64,000 nucleotides of DNA, taken from Reyranella sp. GTDB taxonomy: Bacteria; Pseudomonadota; Alphaproteobacteria; Reyranellales; Reyranellaceae. The stretch is taken from assembly GCF_004297265.1 (NCBI RefSeq), contig NZ_SCUT01000024.1, forward strand, positions 124,001-188,000, in the 5' to 3' direction. The first letter of the stretch is position 1, and the number at the start of each line of letters is the position of its first letter. The notes below the pieces were generated by a model. It had not been told where the DNA came from. It saw nothing but the letters and a program-made list of their open reading frames with translations, and made no database searches. The translations under genes and the position numbers were made by a program. This document shows, piece by piece, positions 25,820-35,676 of this stretch.

Positions 25820-26638
25820 TCAATGATCCTGTGAATCGCGCTCCGGCCCCTGCAGCGTGACGCCACCGTCGACGACGAGGACCTGGCCGGTGATGTAGCG
25901 GGCATGGTTGCTCAGCAGGAAGCGCACGGCGTGGCCGACGTCCCAGCCCGTGCCCTCGGTCTTGAGGACGGAGGCCTTCGCACGTTGGGCGCGCGCGGCC
26001 TCGCTCATGCCGTTGCCGCGAGCATAGACCATCGGCGTGTAGACCGGCCCGGGACAGATGCAATTCACGCGGATGCCGTCACGGCCATGATCGACCGCCA
26101 TCGCCTGGGTGAGGCCGATCACGGCGGCCTTGGAGGTCGTGTAGGTGGTGAGGCCGCGCGGCCGCAGCGCCGAGATCGACGAGATGTTCACGATCGAGCC
26201 GCCCTTGGCGGTCTTGATCATGGCCGGAATCGCGTGCTTGGAGAGCAGGAACATCGTCTCTACGTTGACCTGCATCACGCGACGAAACTCTTCGGGCTTC
26301 TCGTCGACCACCGAGCCGCGGCTGCCGATACCGATATTGTTGTCGAGGAAGTCGAGCCGTCCCCAGCGGTCGACCGCGGCATCGACCAGCCGCTTGCACT
26401 CGGCCTCCTGCGTCATGTCGCCGGCATGGGCCGCGGCATGCCCGCCCTCCGCCTGGATCATCTCGACGGTGCGTTGCGCCAGCCTCAAGTCGCGGTCGGC
26501 CACCAGCACGCGGGTGCCCGCACGGGCGAGCAGGATCGCTGCGGCGCGTCCGTTGCCGATCCCGTCGCCGGCGGCGCCGCCGCCGGAGATGATCGCCACC
26601 TTGCCGGCCAGCCCGGCATAGTCCTCTGGACCTTTCAC
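25820..26638 (-). CDS. short-chain dehydrogenase/reductase with expanded glycine motif
   Basis: A 272-residue SDR. The cofactor loop reads GGGAAGDGIGNGRA, the same GNGRA variant as the SDR at 24433-25233. DNNIG replaces NNAG, catalytic Ser is in NISSISA and the YTTSK motif follows. The C-terminus GQVLVVDGGVTLQG is normal. It lies 9 bp downstream of the SMP-30 gene. Adjacent SDR paralogues that share a modified loop suggest successive steps on related intermediates or two stereoisomers of one substrate, but this is inference. Confidence 0.87.
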   Translation of the reverse strand: MKGPEDYAGLAGKVAIISGGGAAGDGIGNGRAAAILLARAGTRVLVADRDLRLAQRTVEMIQAEGGHAAAHAGDMTQEAECKRLVDAAVDRWGRLDFLDNNIGIGSRGSVVDEKPEEFRRVMQVNVETMFLLSKHAIPAMIKTAKGGSIVNISSISALRPRGLTTYTTSKAAVIGLTQAMAVDHGRDGIRVNCICPGPVYTPMVYARGNGMSEAARAQRAKASVLKTEGTGWDVGHAVRFLLSNHARYITGQVLVVDGGVTLQGPERDSQDH

Positions 26639-26647
26639 GCTTTCCTC

Positions 26648-27487
26648 CTAGGGCAGGCCCGCGCCGGGTACGTCGACGCGCATCGTCTCGATGCGGCCGT
26701 CCTTCTTGTCGGCGATCGCCGGTCCGCTGCCGCTGTTGGTCACGACGAAGAGGGTCCGGCGCCCCTTGCCGCCCAGCATGCAGGCATAGGCCGCGCGTTC
26801 GCCGAGATCGAGTTCGTGCGTGACCCTGCCGCCTTCGAGCACGCGGACCATGCGATGGGTGAAGGCGCCGGTGACCCAGATGCCGCCCTCGGTATCGAGG
26901 CAGATCCCGTCGGGATTGCAGGTCGGTGTCTCCGCCCAGATGCGCCGGTTGGAGAGCGTGCCGTCGTCGGCAATGTCGAAGGCCGTGAGACGTTTGGCGA
27001 AAGTCTCGCCGATGATCATCGTCCTGCCGTCGGGGGTGATGACGGTGCCGTTAGGGAACATCAACTCGTCCGCCGCCGCGTGAACCGAGCCGTCGGGATC
27101 GACCCGCGCCAGCACCGCGGCGCGCGGCTTCTCGCCGGCGTGCCGGTCGAAGCCGAAATTGCCGACATAGGCGCGGCCCTTCGCATCGACGACCATGTCG
27201 TTGCAGAGACCGGTCGCGACCGAGCCCAGCTCGGCCTCGACCGAGAGCTTGCCGTTCGCGAAACGCATCAGGCGGCGGTCGGTCATGCTGACGATCAGCA
27301 TCGTACCGTCCGGCCGCCAGCCCAGGCCCGACGGGCGTCCGGGCACCTCGACGATCGTCTCGGCCTTGCCGCTCTCGTCGACGGTGCGGACCTGATGGAC
27401 GTAGAAGTCCGAGAAATAGAGCCGGTCGTCGCGCCAGCGCGGGCCTTCACCGAAGGAGAGGCCGTCAAGCAGCGGTTCGAGCTTCAT
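26648..27487 (-). CDS. SMP-30/gluconolactonase-family lactone hydrolase
   Basis: A 279-residue six-bladed propeller protein. The metal ligands can be placed at Glu14 (FGEGPRW), Asn146 (MFPNGTV) and Asp193 (NPDGICLD), as in SMP-30 lactonases that open sugar or other lactones with a divalent metal. RPSGLGWRPDG is another family block. I start at MKLEPLLDG (27487), which overlaps the stop of the upstream MBL gene by four bases (ATGA). In a cluster with a luciferase-like oxygenase and dehydrogenases it may hydrolyse a lactone made by Baeyer-Villiger chemistry, which is a hypothesis. Confidence 0.85.
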   Translation of the reverse strand: MKLEPLLDGLSFGEGPRWRDDRLYFSDFYVHQVRTVDESGKAETIVEVPGRPSGLGWRPDGTMLIVSMTDRRLMRFANGKLSVEAELGSVATGLCNDMVVDAKGRAYVGNFGFDRHAGEKPRAAVLARVDPDGSVHAAADELMFPNGTVITPDGRTMIIGETFAKRLTAFDIADDGTLSNRRIWAETPTCNPDGICLDTEGGIWVTGAFTHRMVRVLEGGRVTHELDLGERAAYACMLGGKGRRTLFVVTNSGSGPAIADKKDGRIETMRVDVPGAGLP

Positions 27488-28362
27488 GGACGATCCCAGT
27501 CGATCCCGAAGGAGTTGCCCTGCGGCTTGATGTAGCCCGCATTGGCGCCGGGGAAGTGGGCGGGACAAAGGAGGGCGTTGCTCTCGACGCAATCCTCGAG
27601 GAGCTTGCGGCGCGAGCGGGCCGAGATTTCTTGATCCCAGCAGAACTGGCTCGACCAGTCGGGATGATAGACCTGGATCGGGTGGTGCATGATGTCGCCC
27701 GAGAAGCAGGCCTGCTTGCCCTGGTCCTTCAGGTTGATCGCGATCGAGCCCGGCGTGTGGCCGGGGTAGTCCGTGATGGTGAGCAGCGGGTCGGGCTGGT
27801 GATCGCTCTCGATCATCACCGCCTTGCCGGCCTCGACGACCGGCAGGACCGAATCGTCGAACGAGCCGCCGTTGGTCTCGAGTCCCTTGGTCTTGTGTTC
27901 AGTCTCCCAATGCGCGTACTCGCGCTTGGCGAACAGGTACCTGGCGTTCTTGAAGGTCGGCACCCAGCGGCCATTCTCGAGCTTGGTGTTCCAGCCGACA
28001 TGGTCGACATGCAGGTGGGTACACATCACGAAGTCGACCGAATCGGGATGGCAGCCGCAGGCCTCCAGCCGTTCGAGGAATGGCGTGTTGAGCTTGTTCC
28101 AGCCGGGATTGTGCCGGTCCTTGTGATTGCCGAGGCAAGTATCGATCAGGATCGTGTGCCGGCCGGTCTTCACGACCCAGGTATGGACCGATCCGATCAG
28201 CCGGTCGCTACCGGCTTCGACATGATCGGGCACCATCCAGCCCTTCTGCGCATCGAAGGCTTCCTGGTCGAACTTCGGGAACATGCGGGCGGGTTTGAAG
28301 CCCGGACCGCAGATCTCCTCGACCTTCTCGATCGTGGCGTTTCCGATGGCTCTGACGGCCAA
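27484..28362 (-). CDS. metallo-beta-lactamase-fold hydrolase
   Basis: A 292-residue MBL-fold protein. The zinc motif CTHLHVDHVGW gives His116, His118, Asp120 and His121; later GHTPGSIAI and SGDIMHH supply the remaining ligands. I start at TTG 28362, preceded by GGAGGG seven bases upstream; the frame is open for ~285 codons further, but inside the alcohol dehydrogenase gene. The domain architecture resembles quorum-quenching lactonases and related esterases. It sits between the class III dehydrogenase (14 bp) and the SMP-30 lactonase (4-base overlap), in line with hydrolysis of a thioester or lactone. Confidence 0.85.
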   Translation of the reverse strand: MAVRAIGNATIEKVEEICGPGFKPARMFPKFDQEAFDAQKGWMVPDHVEAGSDRLIGSVHTWVVKTGRHTILIDTCLGNHKDRHNPGWNKLNTPFLERLEACGCHPDSVDFVMCTHLHVDHVGWNTKLENGRWVPTFKNARYLFAKREYAHWETEHKTKGLETNGGSFDDSVLPVVEAGKAVMIESDHQPDPLLTITDYPGHTPGSIAINLKDQGKQACFSGDIMHHPIQVYHPDWSSQFCWDQEISARSRRKLLEDCVESNALLCPAHFPGANAGYIKPQGNSFGIDWDRP

Positions 28363-28376
28363 TTTTCCCTCCTGCG

Positions 28377-29489
<1,113 letters not shown>

Positions 29490-29544
29490 GCGATCCCCCT
29501 CAAAACTCTGGACTTGAAACCTAGAGCAGGGGGGCGCCCACCGT

Positions 29545-30525
29545 CTACGCCGCGGCGCTGCCCGCGAGCTGACGCGCCATTTGAGACTTCGCCTCGCGAT
29601 ACTGGGCGATCAGGCGCCGCACGAGATCGGCGGCGGTCGGAACGTCCTCGATGTTCCCGACGCCGTGACCGGCCGTGTAGATGTCCTTCCAGCGCTTCTT
29701 GTTCTCCTGGGCGCCGACGATCTTGCCCGGCAGGGTCGTGCGCAGCACGTCGAGATCGATGCCGGCCGCCAACAGGCTGGGCGTCAGCCAGTTGGCCGGC
29801 GCGCCGTCGACCGAGGCGGTGAGGAAGACGTCGGTTGCGCGCGTGCCCAGGATCATGTCCTTGTGCGGCTGTGCCGCCATCGATTCCTGGGTCGCGATGA
29901 AGCGCGTGCCGATATAGGCGAGGTCGGCGCCCATCGCCTCGGCCGCCAGCACGTCGCGGCCCGTGGTCTGGCCGCCGGCCAGCACCACGGCGAAACTGTC
30001 GCCCAACTGTCGCACCTCGTTCATCAGCGCGAAGGGATTGATCGTGCCGGTGTGCCCGCCGGCGCCGCCAGCCACCGCGATCACGCCGTCGACGCCGGCT
30101 TCCAGCGCCTTCTCGGCATGGCGCCGGTTGGCGATGTCGTGCAAGGCGACGGCACCCCAGCCATGGATGCGCTTGATGGCCTCGCCCGGGGCGCCCTTTG
30201 AAGTGAGCACTACCGGCACCTTGTACTTCTCGACCAGTTCGAGATCGCCCTGGTAGCGCGGGTTCGAGGCATGGACGACGAGGTTCACGGCCCACGGCGC
30301 GGGCTTCTTACCGGCATCCTCCAGGCGCTTCATCCCCTCGACCATCTCGTCGAGCCAGGCCTGGAATTCCTCACGGCTGCGCGTGCCATGCGCGGGGAAG
30401 CTGCCCATCAGCCCTTCGCCGCAGCAGGCGAGCGTCAGCGCGGGATTGGAAACCAGGAACATAGGAGCGGCGATGGCGGGGATCGCCATGCGCTCCATCA
30501 ACTTGTGCACTTCGGCGCGCGGCAT
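29545..30525 (-). CDS. nitronate monooxygenase-like FMN protein (2-nitropropane dioxygenase family)
   Basis: A 326-residue TIM-barrel FMN protein. Blocks typical of the family are [14 protein letters not shown] near the N-terminus, [28 protein letters not shown] and [17 protein letters not shown]-dependent members oxidise alkyl nitronates or related carbanions such as propionate 3-nitronate; others act as reductases. The gene ends three bases after the start of the CoA-transferase is read, so both are cotranscribed. A nitro or other stabilised carbanion in the pathway is possible, but only a family assignment is safe. Confidence 0.85.
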   Translation of the reverse strand: MPRAEVHKLMERMAIPAIAAPMFLVSNPALTLACCGEGLMGSFPAHGTRSREEFQAWLDEMVEGMKRLEDAGKKPAPWAVNLVVHASNPRYQGDLELVEKYKVPVVLTSKGAPGEAIKRIHGWGAVALHDIANRRHAEKALEAGVDGVIAVAGGAGGHTGTINPFALMNEVRQLGDSFAVVLAGGQTTGRDVLAAEAMGADLAYIGTRFIATQESMAAQPHKDMILGTRATDVFLTASVDGAPANWLTPSLLAAGIDLDVLRTTLPGKIVGAQENKKRWKDIYTAGHGVGNIEDVPTAADLVRRLIAQYREAKSQMARQLAGSAAA

Positions 30526-30528
30526 GGA

Positions 30529-32868
30529 TCAAACCTCTCCGATGGTGGGCGTGGTGGATGTCACGCCGCTGTCGTTCAACTGCTTCAGGCGGGCATCGTC
30601 GTAGCCCAGCAATTCGCGCAGCACTTCGTCGGTGTGCTGGCCGAGATCGGGCGCGGGCCGCTCGATGGCGAGACCCTTGCCGTCGAGGCGGTAGGGCAGG
30701 CCCTTCACGAGGCCGCCCTTCTCGTCGCGGAGTAGGGTCACGCCCTGCAGCGCGGTGTCGCGCAGCAGGTCGTTGCCGTCGAGGCAGGGCGCTGCAGCAA
30801 TGCCTTTGGCCAGCAGCGACTTCAATGCAGTCTCACGGTCCTGGCCGGCGCAGAAGGTGGCCATCGACGGATCGGGCGTGTCGAGGGTCACGGCCAGCCA
30901 TTTGCCGTCCGCACATCGATAGGAGTCCTGCTGCGCCACGCCCGCTTCGGTATTGCCGCGTGGTGCCAGCCGATGGTTGGGATCGGCCGAGGCGGCGAGA
31001 ATCTCCTCACCGAGCGTAAACGACGCGACCTCGCGCTGGGAGAAATCGAGGAAGGCACCCTTGCCGCTGCGGCGCGCTTCGATGACCGCGGCGATCACGA
31101 TGCCGGTGGCGAACAGCGACACGATCTGGTCGGGATAGTTCACGTCCATGCCGGAGATGCGCGGCTCCTCGCCCTCGTAGCCGGTGAGCGAGGCGATGCC
31201 CGAGGTGGCATCGAGCGTGCTGCCAAAGGACACATTCATGCGCTCGGGCCCTGTATCGCCCTGGCTGGAGATCGCGGCGAACACCAGGCGAGGGTTGATG
31301 GCGCTCAGATCCTTGTAGCCGAGGCCAGCGCGGTCGAGCACGCCGCGGCGGAAATTCTCGACCACGACGTCGCAGTGCGCGGCGAGTTCGCGGATGACGC
31401 GTTGGCCCTCGGGATCCTTCAGGTTCAGCGCCAGCCCGCGCTTGTTGCGGTTGGTGAAGCGGAACTGCGGCGAGCGGTTCCACCAGCCGTCGTCGTTGTC
31501 GATCTTGCCGACGACGCGAAACGGATCGAGATAGGCGCCGGACTCGATCTTGATCACGTCGGCGCCGAGATCGGCCAGCATCGCCGACGTGTTCGCCCCG
31601 GCGGTCAGCAGTCCGAAGTCGAGCACACGGATGCCGGCAAGGGGTCGTCCATTCTCCTCCCCATTCAAATGGGGAGGTGTCGCGGTCATCCGCGACGGAG
31701 GGGTCATGGGCTTTGAGAGGTCGCGCATGACCCCTCCGCCCTCGTGAGACGAGGGCACCTCCCCATTTGAATGTGGAGGTGGAAGAGCAGGTGCAGGCCG
31801 CGGTGCGAAGGAGCGGCCGTTCCATTGCACGGGCAGCTGCGGCAGGCGCAGCTTGCCTTCCGTTCGATGCATCATGTCGGCGAGGAAACCACGCGCCACG
31901 TATTGCTCAGTCTGCAGCAACTCGGCCGGCGAGAAGATCGGGCCGAAGGGCACGCCCCTGGCCTGCGCCGTCTTCTGGATCTCGTCGCGCGTCTTGTCGG
32001 CGAACCACGGCGCGAGCGCTGCATAGAGTTCGGCGATGTTCTTTCGTCGACCGGCCCGTGGGCTGAATTTCGGATCGTCGAGCCGGGGATCGCCGACCAG
32101 GGCGCGCGTCGCCGGCCACTGGGTGACGGTATAGACAACCGCGACATGCCCGTCGCGGCAGGGCAGCACCTGGAACTCCGAGTTCTTTCCCTCGCGGCCG
32201 GGCGAGACGCCCGAGGCGGCGGCGCCGGAGGCGGCCTTCCAGTTCACCCACTGCATGACTTCGGCCAGCGACACCCGCACAGAAGGCGCCCGGCGTCCCA
32301 CGTCGCGGGCGGCGAGAGCCGCCATGAGGCTGGTGAAGGCTGTGAGGCCTGCCGGATAGGAGGCCTGATGGCCGCCGAGCTTCAACGGCTTGCGCGCGGG
32401 CTCGCCGACCATATGCATCAGCCCGCCCAGCGCCTGGATCGCCAGTTCGCTGACCGGCCGTTGCGTCGCATCCATTTCGATCGGGAACGCCGCGATCTCG
32501 ATCGGCGCGGCCTTGCCCGCGCGCAATACCGACGCGACGGAAGCCGGTTCCTCGAACAGTACGGCATCGGCTCCGTCGATCACGGCAGCGAGTGCAGCGC
32601 GGCCGGCTTCGCTCGAAAGATCGAGCACCAACGAGCGCTTCGACGTGTTGAGGAATTGGAACAGCGCGCTTTCGCCCTGCGGCAGCAGGGGCGGCGCGCG
32701 GCGCATCGGATCGCCGCCGGGCGGCTCGATCTTGAGCACGTCGGCGCCGAGATCGGCCGCGATCTTCGCCGCAAGCGACGTCGCAAGACGCAGGCAGAGC
32801 GGCACTTTTGCGTCGTTGACCTCGACGATCTTGAAGCGTGCCAGTGGAAGGGAAGGGGCCTCGGTCAT
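30529..32868 (-). CDS. double-length CoA-transferase family III (two fused CaiB domains)
   Basis: A 779-residue fusion of two family III domains (about 10-360 and 406-775), twice the usual size. The C-half keeps DFGLLTAGANTSAM, GADVIKIESG, the FTNRNKRGLALNLK block and the catalytic aspartate as Asp580 (NYPDQIV). In the N-half the corresponding position is Ser170 (GGHQASYPAG), so that half probably cannot form the acyl-aspartyl anhydride. Between the halves, residues 364-405 are encoded by a 124-bp palindromic repeat, giving low-complexity sequence. ATG 32868 is the start. First gene of the nine-gene minus-strand cluster; divergent from the luciferase-like oxygenase. Confidence 0.88.
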   Translation of the reverse strand: MTEAPSLPLARFKIVEVNDAKVPLCLRLATSLAAKIAADLGADVLKIEPPGGDPMRRAPPLLPQGESALFQFLNTSKRSLVLDLSSEAGRAALAAVIDGADAVLFEEPASVASVLRAGKAAPIEIAAFPIEMDATQRPVSELAIQALGGLMHMVGEPARKPLKLGGHQASYPAGLTAFTSLMAALAARDVGRRAPSVRVSLAEVMQWVNWKAASGAAASGVSPGREGKNSEFQVLPCRDGHVAVVYTVTQWPATRALVGDPRLDDPKFSPRAGRRKNIAELYAALAPWFADKTRDEIQKTAQARGVPFGPIFSPAELLQTEQYVARGFLADMMHRTEGKLRLPQLPVQWNGRSFAPRPAPALPPPHSNGEVPSSHEGGGVMRDLSKPMTPPSRMTATPPHLNGEENGRPLAGIRVLDFGLLTAGANTSAMLADLGADVIKIESGAYLDPFRVVGKIDNDDGWWNRSPQFRFTNRNKRGLALNLKDPEGQRVIRELAAHCDVVVENFRRGVLDRAGLGYKDLSAINPRLVFAAISSQGDTGPERMNVSFGSTLDATSGIASLTGYEGEEPRISGMDVNYPDQIVSLFATGIVIAAVIEARRSGKGAFLDFSQREVASFTLGEEILAASADPNHRLAPRGNTEAGVAQQDSYRCADGKWLAVTLDTPDPSMATFCAGQDRETALKSLLAKGIAAAPCLDGNDLLRDTALQGVTLLRDEKGGLVKGLPYRLDGKGLAIERPAPDLGQHTDEVLRELLGYDDARLKQLNDSGVTSTTPTIGEV
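31656..31779. repeat. palindromic repeat element inserted in frame in a coding region
   Basis: A 124-bp inverted repeat: left arm 31656-31708 (53 bp) and right arm 31726-31779 (54 bp) are near complementary, with a 17-bp spacer. Each arm begins with a CTCCCCATT..AATGGGGAG-type palindrome, then a 7-bp stem (GTCGCGG/CCGCGAC left, GCCCTCG/CGAGGGC right) and ends GGAGGGGTCATG. The two inner stems differ in sequence yet each is perfectly self-paired, showing compensating change. It lies in the linker of the double CoA-transferase and keeps its frame. This resembles known palindromic elements tolerated within genes (for example Rickettsia RPEs). Confidence 0.85.
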
Positions 32869-32920
32869 CGCGGGATGATCTGCGCAAGCCGGTGCTGCGG
32901 TCAACGCCGCGCGCATGCTA

Positions 32921-32936
32921 CCGTCGCGCGCGACGG
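32921..32936. promoter_or_regulatory. 16-bp perfect palindrome in a divergent intergenic region
   Basis: CCGTCGCG followed by CGCGACGG is a perfect palindrome just before the ribosome-binding site of the luciferase-like gene, in the 77-bp gap with the CoA-transferase gene. A TTGACC box (minus strand, 32899-32904) is nearby. It could be an operator for both directions; the CG-rich core makes chance more likely than for an ordinary palindrome. Confidence 0.3.
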
Positions 32937-32945
32937 AGGACTTCC

Positions 32946-34160
32946 ATGGCACAGACCGGTAATCACAAGGGACTTACGTTCGGCATCTTCCTGGCGCCGT
33001 TCCATCGCGTGGGCGAGAACCCGACGCTCGCGATGGCGCGCGACATGGAGCTGATCGAGTGGATCGACGAGCTGGGCTACGACGAAGCCTGGATCGGCGA
33101 GCATCACTCGGCCGGTTGGGAGACCATCGCGTCACCGGAAGTGTTCATCGGCGCCGCCATCGAGCGTACACGCTACATCCGCCTCGGCTCGGGCGTGACC
33201 AGCCTGCCCTATCACCACCCGTTGATGGTCGCGAACCGCTTCGTGCAGCTCGACCATATGTCGCGCGGCCGCACGATGCTGGGTTGCGGTCCCGGCGCGC
33301 TGCCGTCCGACGCCTACATGATGGGCATCGATCCCTCGACCCAGCGGCCGCGCATGGAGGAGGCGCTCGAGGCGATCATGCGCCTGCTCGCATGCGAGGA
33401 GCCGGTCACGATGAAGACCGACTGGTTCGAGCTGAAGGAGGCGCGGCTGCATCTTGCGCCCTACAGCTATCCGCACTTCCCGATCGCCTGCGCCAGCACC
33501 ATCACCCCCTCGGGCATGATCGCGGCCGGCAAGCACGGGCTCGGAGTCCTGTCGATCGGCGCAGGCATTCCGGGCGGGCCGGAGATGCTCGGAAAGCAGT
33601 GGGGCATCTACGAGGAGACGGCGGCCAAACACGGCAAGACGGCGGACCGCAGCAAGTGGCGCGTCGTGGTGAACTGCCATGTCACGGAAGACGACGAGCA
33701 GGCGCTGCGCGAGGTCCATGCCGGCGAGCGGCGCGAGACCGTGACCTATTTCGAGGATACGCTGGGCCGCCCGCCGGGGCGGGCGGACGATCCGCTTCGC
33801 GAGGGCGTGAAGATGGGCACGACCCTGGTCGGCAGCCCCGACACGGTCGCCAAGGGGATCGAGCGGCTGCTCGGCTTCTCCAATGGCGGCTTCGGCGGCG
33901 TCCTGTTCCGCGCCCACGAGTGGGCGACGCGCGAACAGACCCTGCGCTCCTACGAGCTGTTCGCGCGCTACGTGATGCCGCGCTTCCAGGGTTCGCTCGA
34001 CACGATCGTCAACTCGAACCAGTGGGCCAAGGACAACCGCAAGGGCATCTTCGGTCCCAACGTGGCGGCCGTTAAGAAGGCCTTCACGGATGCCGGCCGC
34101 GAGGCCCCCGAGGAATTCCGCGCCCGCACGCCCGGTGCGCGCGACGTGGCGGGCGACTGA
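32946..34160 (+). CDS. luciferase-like (LLM class) flavin-dependent monooxygenase
   Basis: A 404-residue TIM-barrel protein that uses reduced flavin and O2. Blocks LTFGIFLAPFHRVGENP, DEAWIGEHHSAGW, RLGSGVTSLPYHHPL and FGGVLFRAHEW are typical of the LLM superfamily, near the limonene/alkanal type members with an EHH motif. ATG 32946 follows GGAGG six bases upstream. It is divergent from the nine-gene cluster; a flavin monooxygenase that inserts oxygen next to a carbonyl, followed by lactonase and dehydrogenases, would make sense, but the reaction is not proven. A flavin reductase partner is not visible in the window. Confidence 0.86.
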   Translation: MAQTGNHKGLTFGIFLAPFHRVGENPTLAMARDMELIEWIDELGYDEAWIGEHHSAGWETIASPEVFIGAAIERTRYIRLGSGVTSLPYHHPLMVANRFVQLDHMSRGRTMLGCGPGALPSDAYMMGIDPSTQRPRMEEALEAIMRLLACEEPVTMKTDWFELKEARLHLAPYSYPHFPIACASTITPSGMIAAGKHGLGVLSIGAGIPGGPEMLGKQWGIYEETAAKHGKTADRSKWRVVVNCHVTEDDEQALREVHAGERRETVTYFEDTLGRPPGRADDPLREGVKMGTTLVGSPDTVAKGIERLLGFSNGGFGGVLFRAHEWATREQTLRSYELFARYVMPRFQGSLDTIVNSNQWAKDNRKGIFGPNVAAVKKAFTDAGREAPEEFRARTPGARDVAGD

Positions 34161-34163
34161 CGC

Positions 34164-34739
34164 TTGGCGGCCGACCAATGGTTGGCGCGCTGGTTGCCGC
34201 TGCTCGCTGAGCGGGTCGGTGGGCAGCCGGTGCTGGAACTCGGCTGCGGTTGTGGACGCGATACCGCCACGCTGGTCGAGGCCGGCCATCGCGTGATCGG
34301 CGTGGAGCTATCGCCCGACGCCGCCAGCCGTGCCCGTGAGCGTGTGCCGTCGGCGGAGATCCATTGCCAGGACATCCGCGCGCCGTTTCCGCTCGTCAGT
34401 CCTGTCGGCGTCGTCGTCGCCAGCCTGTCGCTGCATTACTTCCACTGGCCGGAGACCCGCACCCTGGTCGATCGTGTGCGCGCGGCGTTGCGTTCTGACG
34501 GCATGCTGCTGTGCCGGCTCAACTCGACGAACGACCACCATTTCGGCGCAAGTGGTCATCCGGAGATCGAAAACGATTTCTATCTCGTCGACGGCGCGCC
34601 CAAGCGCTTCTTCGATCGCGAAGCCGTCGAAAGGCTGTTCACCCCCGGCTGGCGCACGATCGCCATCGAGGAGAAGGTGATCGACCGATACGATCACCCC
34701 AAGGCCGTGTGGGAAGTCGTCCTCGAACGGGCCGACTAG
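34164..34739 (+). CDS. class I SAM-dependent methyltransferase
   Basis: A 191-residue methyltransferase. SAM motif I is VLELGCGCGRDT, followed by the acidic strand IGVELSPDA and the DIRAPFP and SLSLHYFHW segments of the Methyltransf_25-type fold. It is TTG-initiated at 34164, three bases after the stop of the oxygenase gene, so it is probably cotranscribed with it. The core is short and lacks a separate substrate-binding domain, so the acceptor is unknown. Its last four bases overlap the end of the convergent MBL gene. Confidence 0.8.
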   Translation: MAADQWLARWLPLLAERVGGQPVLELGCGCGRDTATLVEAGHRVIGVELSPDAASRARERVPSAEIHCQDIRAPFPLVSPVGVVVASLSLHYFHWPETRTLVDRVRAALRSDGMLLCRLNSTNDHHFGASGHPEIENDFYLVDGAPKRFFDREAVERLFTPGWRTIAIEEKVIDRYDHPKAVWEVVLERAD

Positions 34740-35548
34740 AACGTCTTCTTCGTACCCGGCTCGGCATCGATCACTTCGATCGACGACTGGCCCAGAGCCG
34801 CCTTGTATTCCGCGGGCGTGCCCCGCAGGAACGGGTTGCTGGCGTAGTGCATGGGCCAGGCCATTTTGGGCTTGATCAGCTCCTTGGTGGCGTAGGCTGC
34901 CGCCTTCGGATCCATCACGTAATGACCGCCGATCGGGACCAGCAGCAGGTCGGGCTTGTAGTATTCGCCGATCAGCTTCATGTCGCCGAACATGCCGGTA
35001 TCGCCCATGTGATAGATCTTGAAGCCGTTCTCCAGCTCGATGATGAAGCCGCAGGGCTCGCCGGCGGCGTAGCTCGTGTCCTTGCCGGTCGCCGGGTCCT
35101 TGAGGATCATCTCCGAGGAGTGATCGGCATGGACCATGGTGATCTTGACGCCAGGGAAGGGCTCGATCGTGCCGCCCTTGCTCATGCGCGGCACGAGGTT
35201 GGCGGGCATCAGGCCGAGCGTCGCGAGGGTCTGGTTGAGGCCGGCCGGCGCCCAGATCGGCACATTGTTCTTCTTGGCGATCTCCATCGCGTCGCCCAGA
35301 TGGTCGCCATGGCCGTGCGTCACCAGGATCAGGTCGACCTTGCCGATCTTGTCGAGGTCCTTCAGCTCCGGCGGGATCTTGGTGGCGCCCATGATCCAGG
35401 GGTCGATCATGATGACCTTGCCGCTCTGGGTCGTGAGCTTGAAAGCGGCCTGACTGTACCACAGCAGCTCTGCCTTGCCCTGGGCCTGTGCCGCGCCGGC
35501 GAAGGCCAGGCCGGCTGCGGCGATGACGGAAAGAAGACGGAAGATCAT
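34736..35548 (-). CDS. secreted metallo-beta-lactamase-fold hydrolase (UlaG-like)
   Basis: A 270-residue protein with a signal peptide (about 1-24, AAQAQG) and an MBL fold. The metal motif is VTHGHGDHLGD, and later VHADHSSE and HMGDTGMFGDM give further ligands. UlaG/ComEC-like domains of this type (COG2220) hydrolyse phosphodiesters or lactones, but the secreted alphaproteobacterial group is uncharacterised. ATG 35548 starts the signal peptide; the frame is open up to 35653 but upstream residues are not signal-like. Divergent from the thiolase gene with 128 bp between. Confidence 0.83.
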   Translation of the reverse strand: MIFRLLSVIAAAGLAFAGAAQAQGKAELLWYSQAAFKLTTQSGKVIMIDPWIMGATKIPPELKDLDKIGKVDLILVTHGHGDHLGDAMEIAKKNNVPIWAPAGLNQTLATLGLMPANLVPRMSKGGTIEPFPGVKITMVHADHSSEMILKDPATGKDTSYAAGEPCGFIIELENGFKIYHMGDTGMFGDMKLIGEYYKPDLLLVPIGGHYVMDPKAAAYATKELIKPKMAWPMHYASNPFLRGTPAEYKAALGQSSIEVIDAEPGTKKTF

Positions 35549-35676
35549 GCGGCGTCGCTCCCCAATCGTTTCGCAGAGCCTAGCATCGTTCTTCGCTGCG
35601 AAAGTGCGCACTTTCCTGTGAGGCCCCGATCCCCCACCATGTGCGCTGCACAATGACCTAGGGGGATGGCTCGCCG

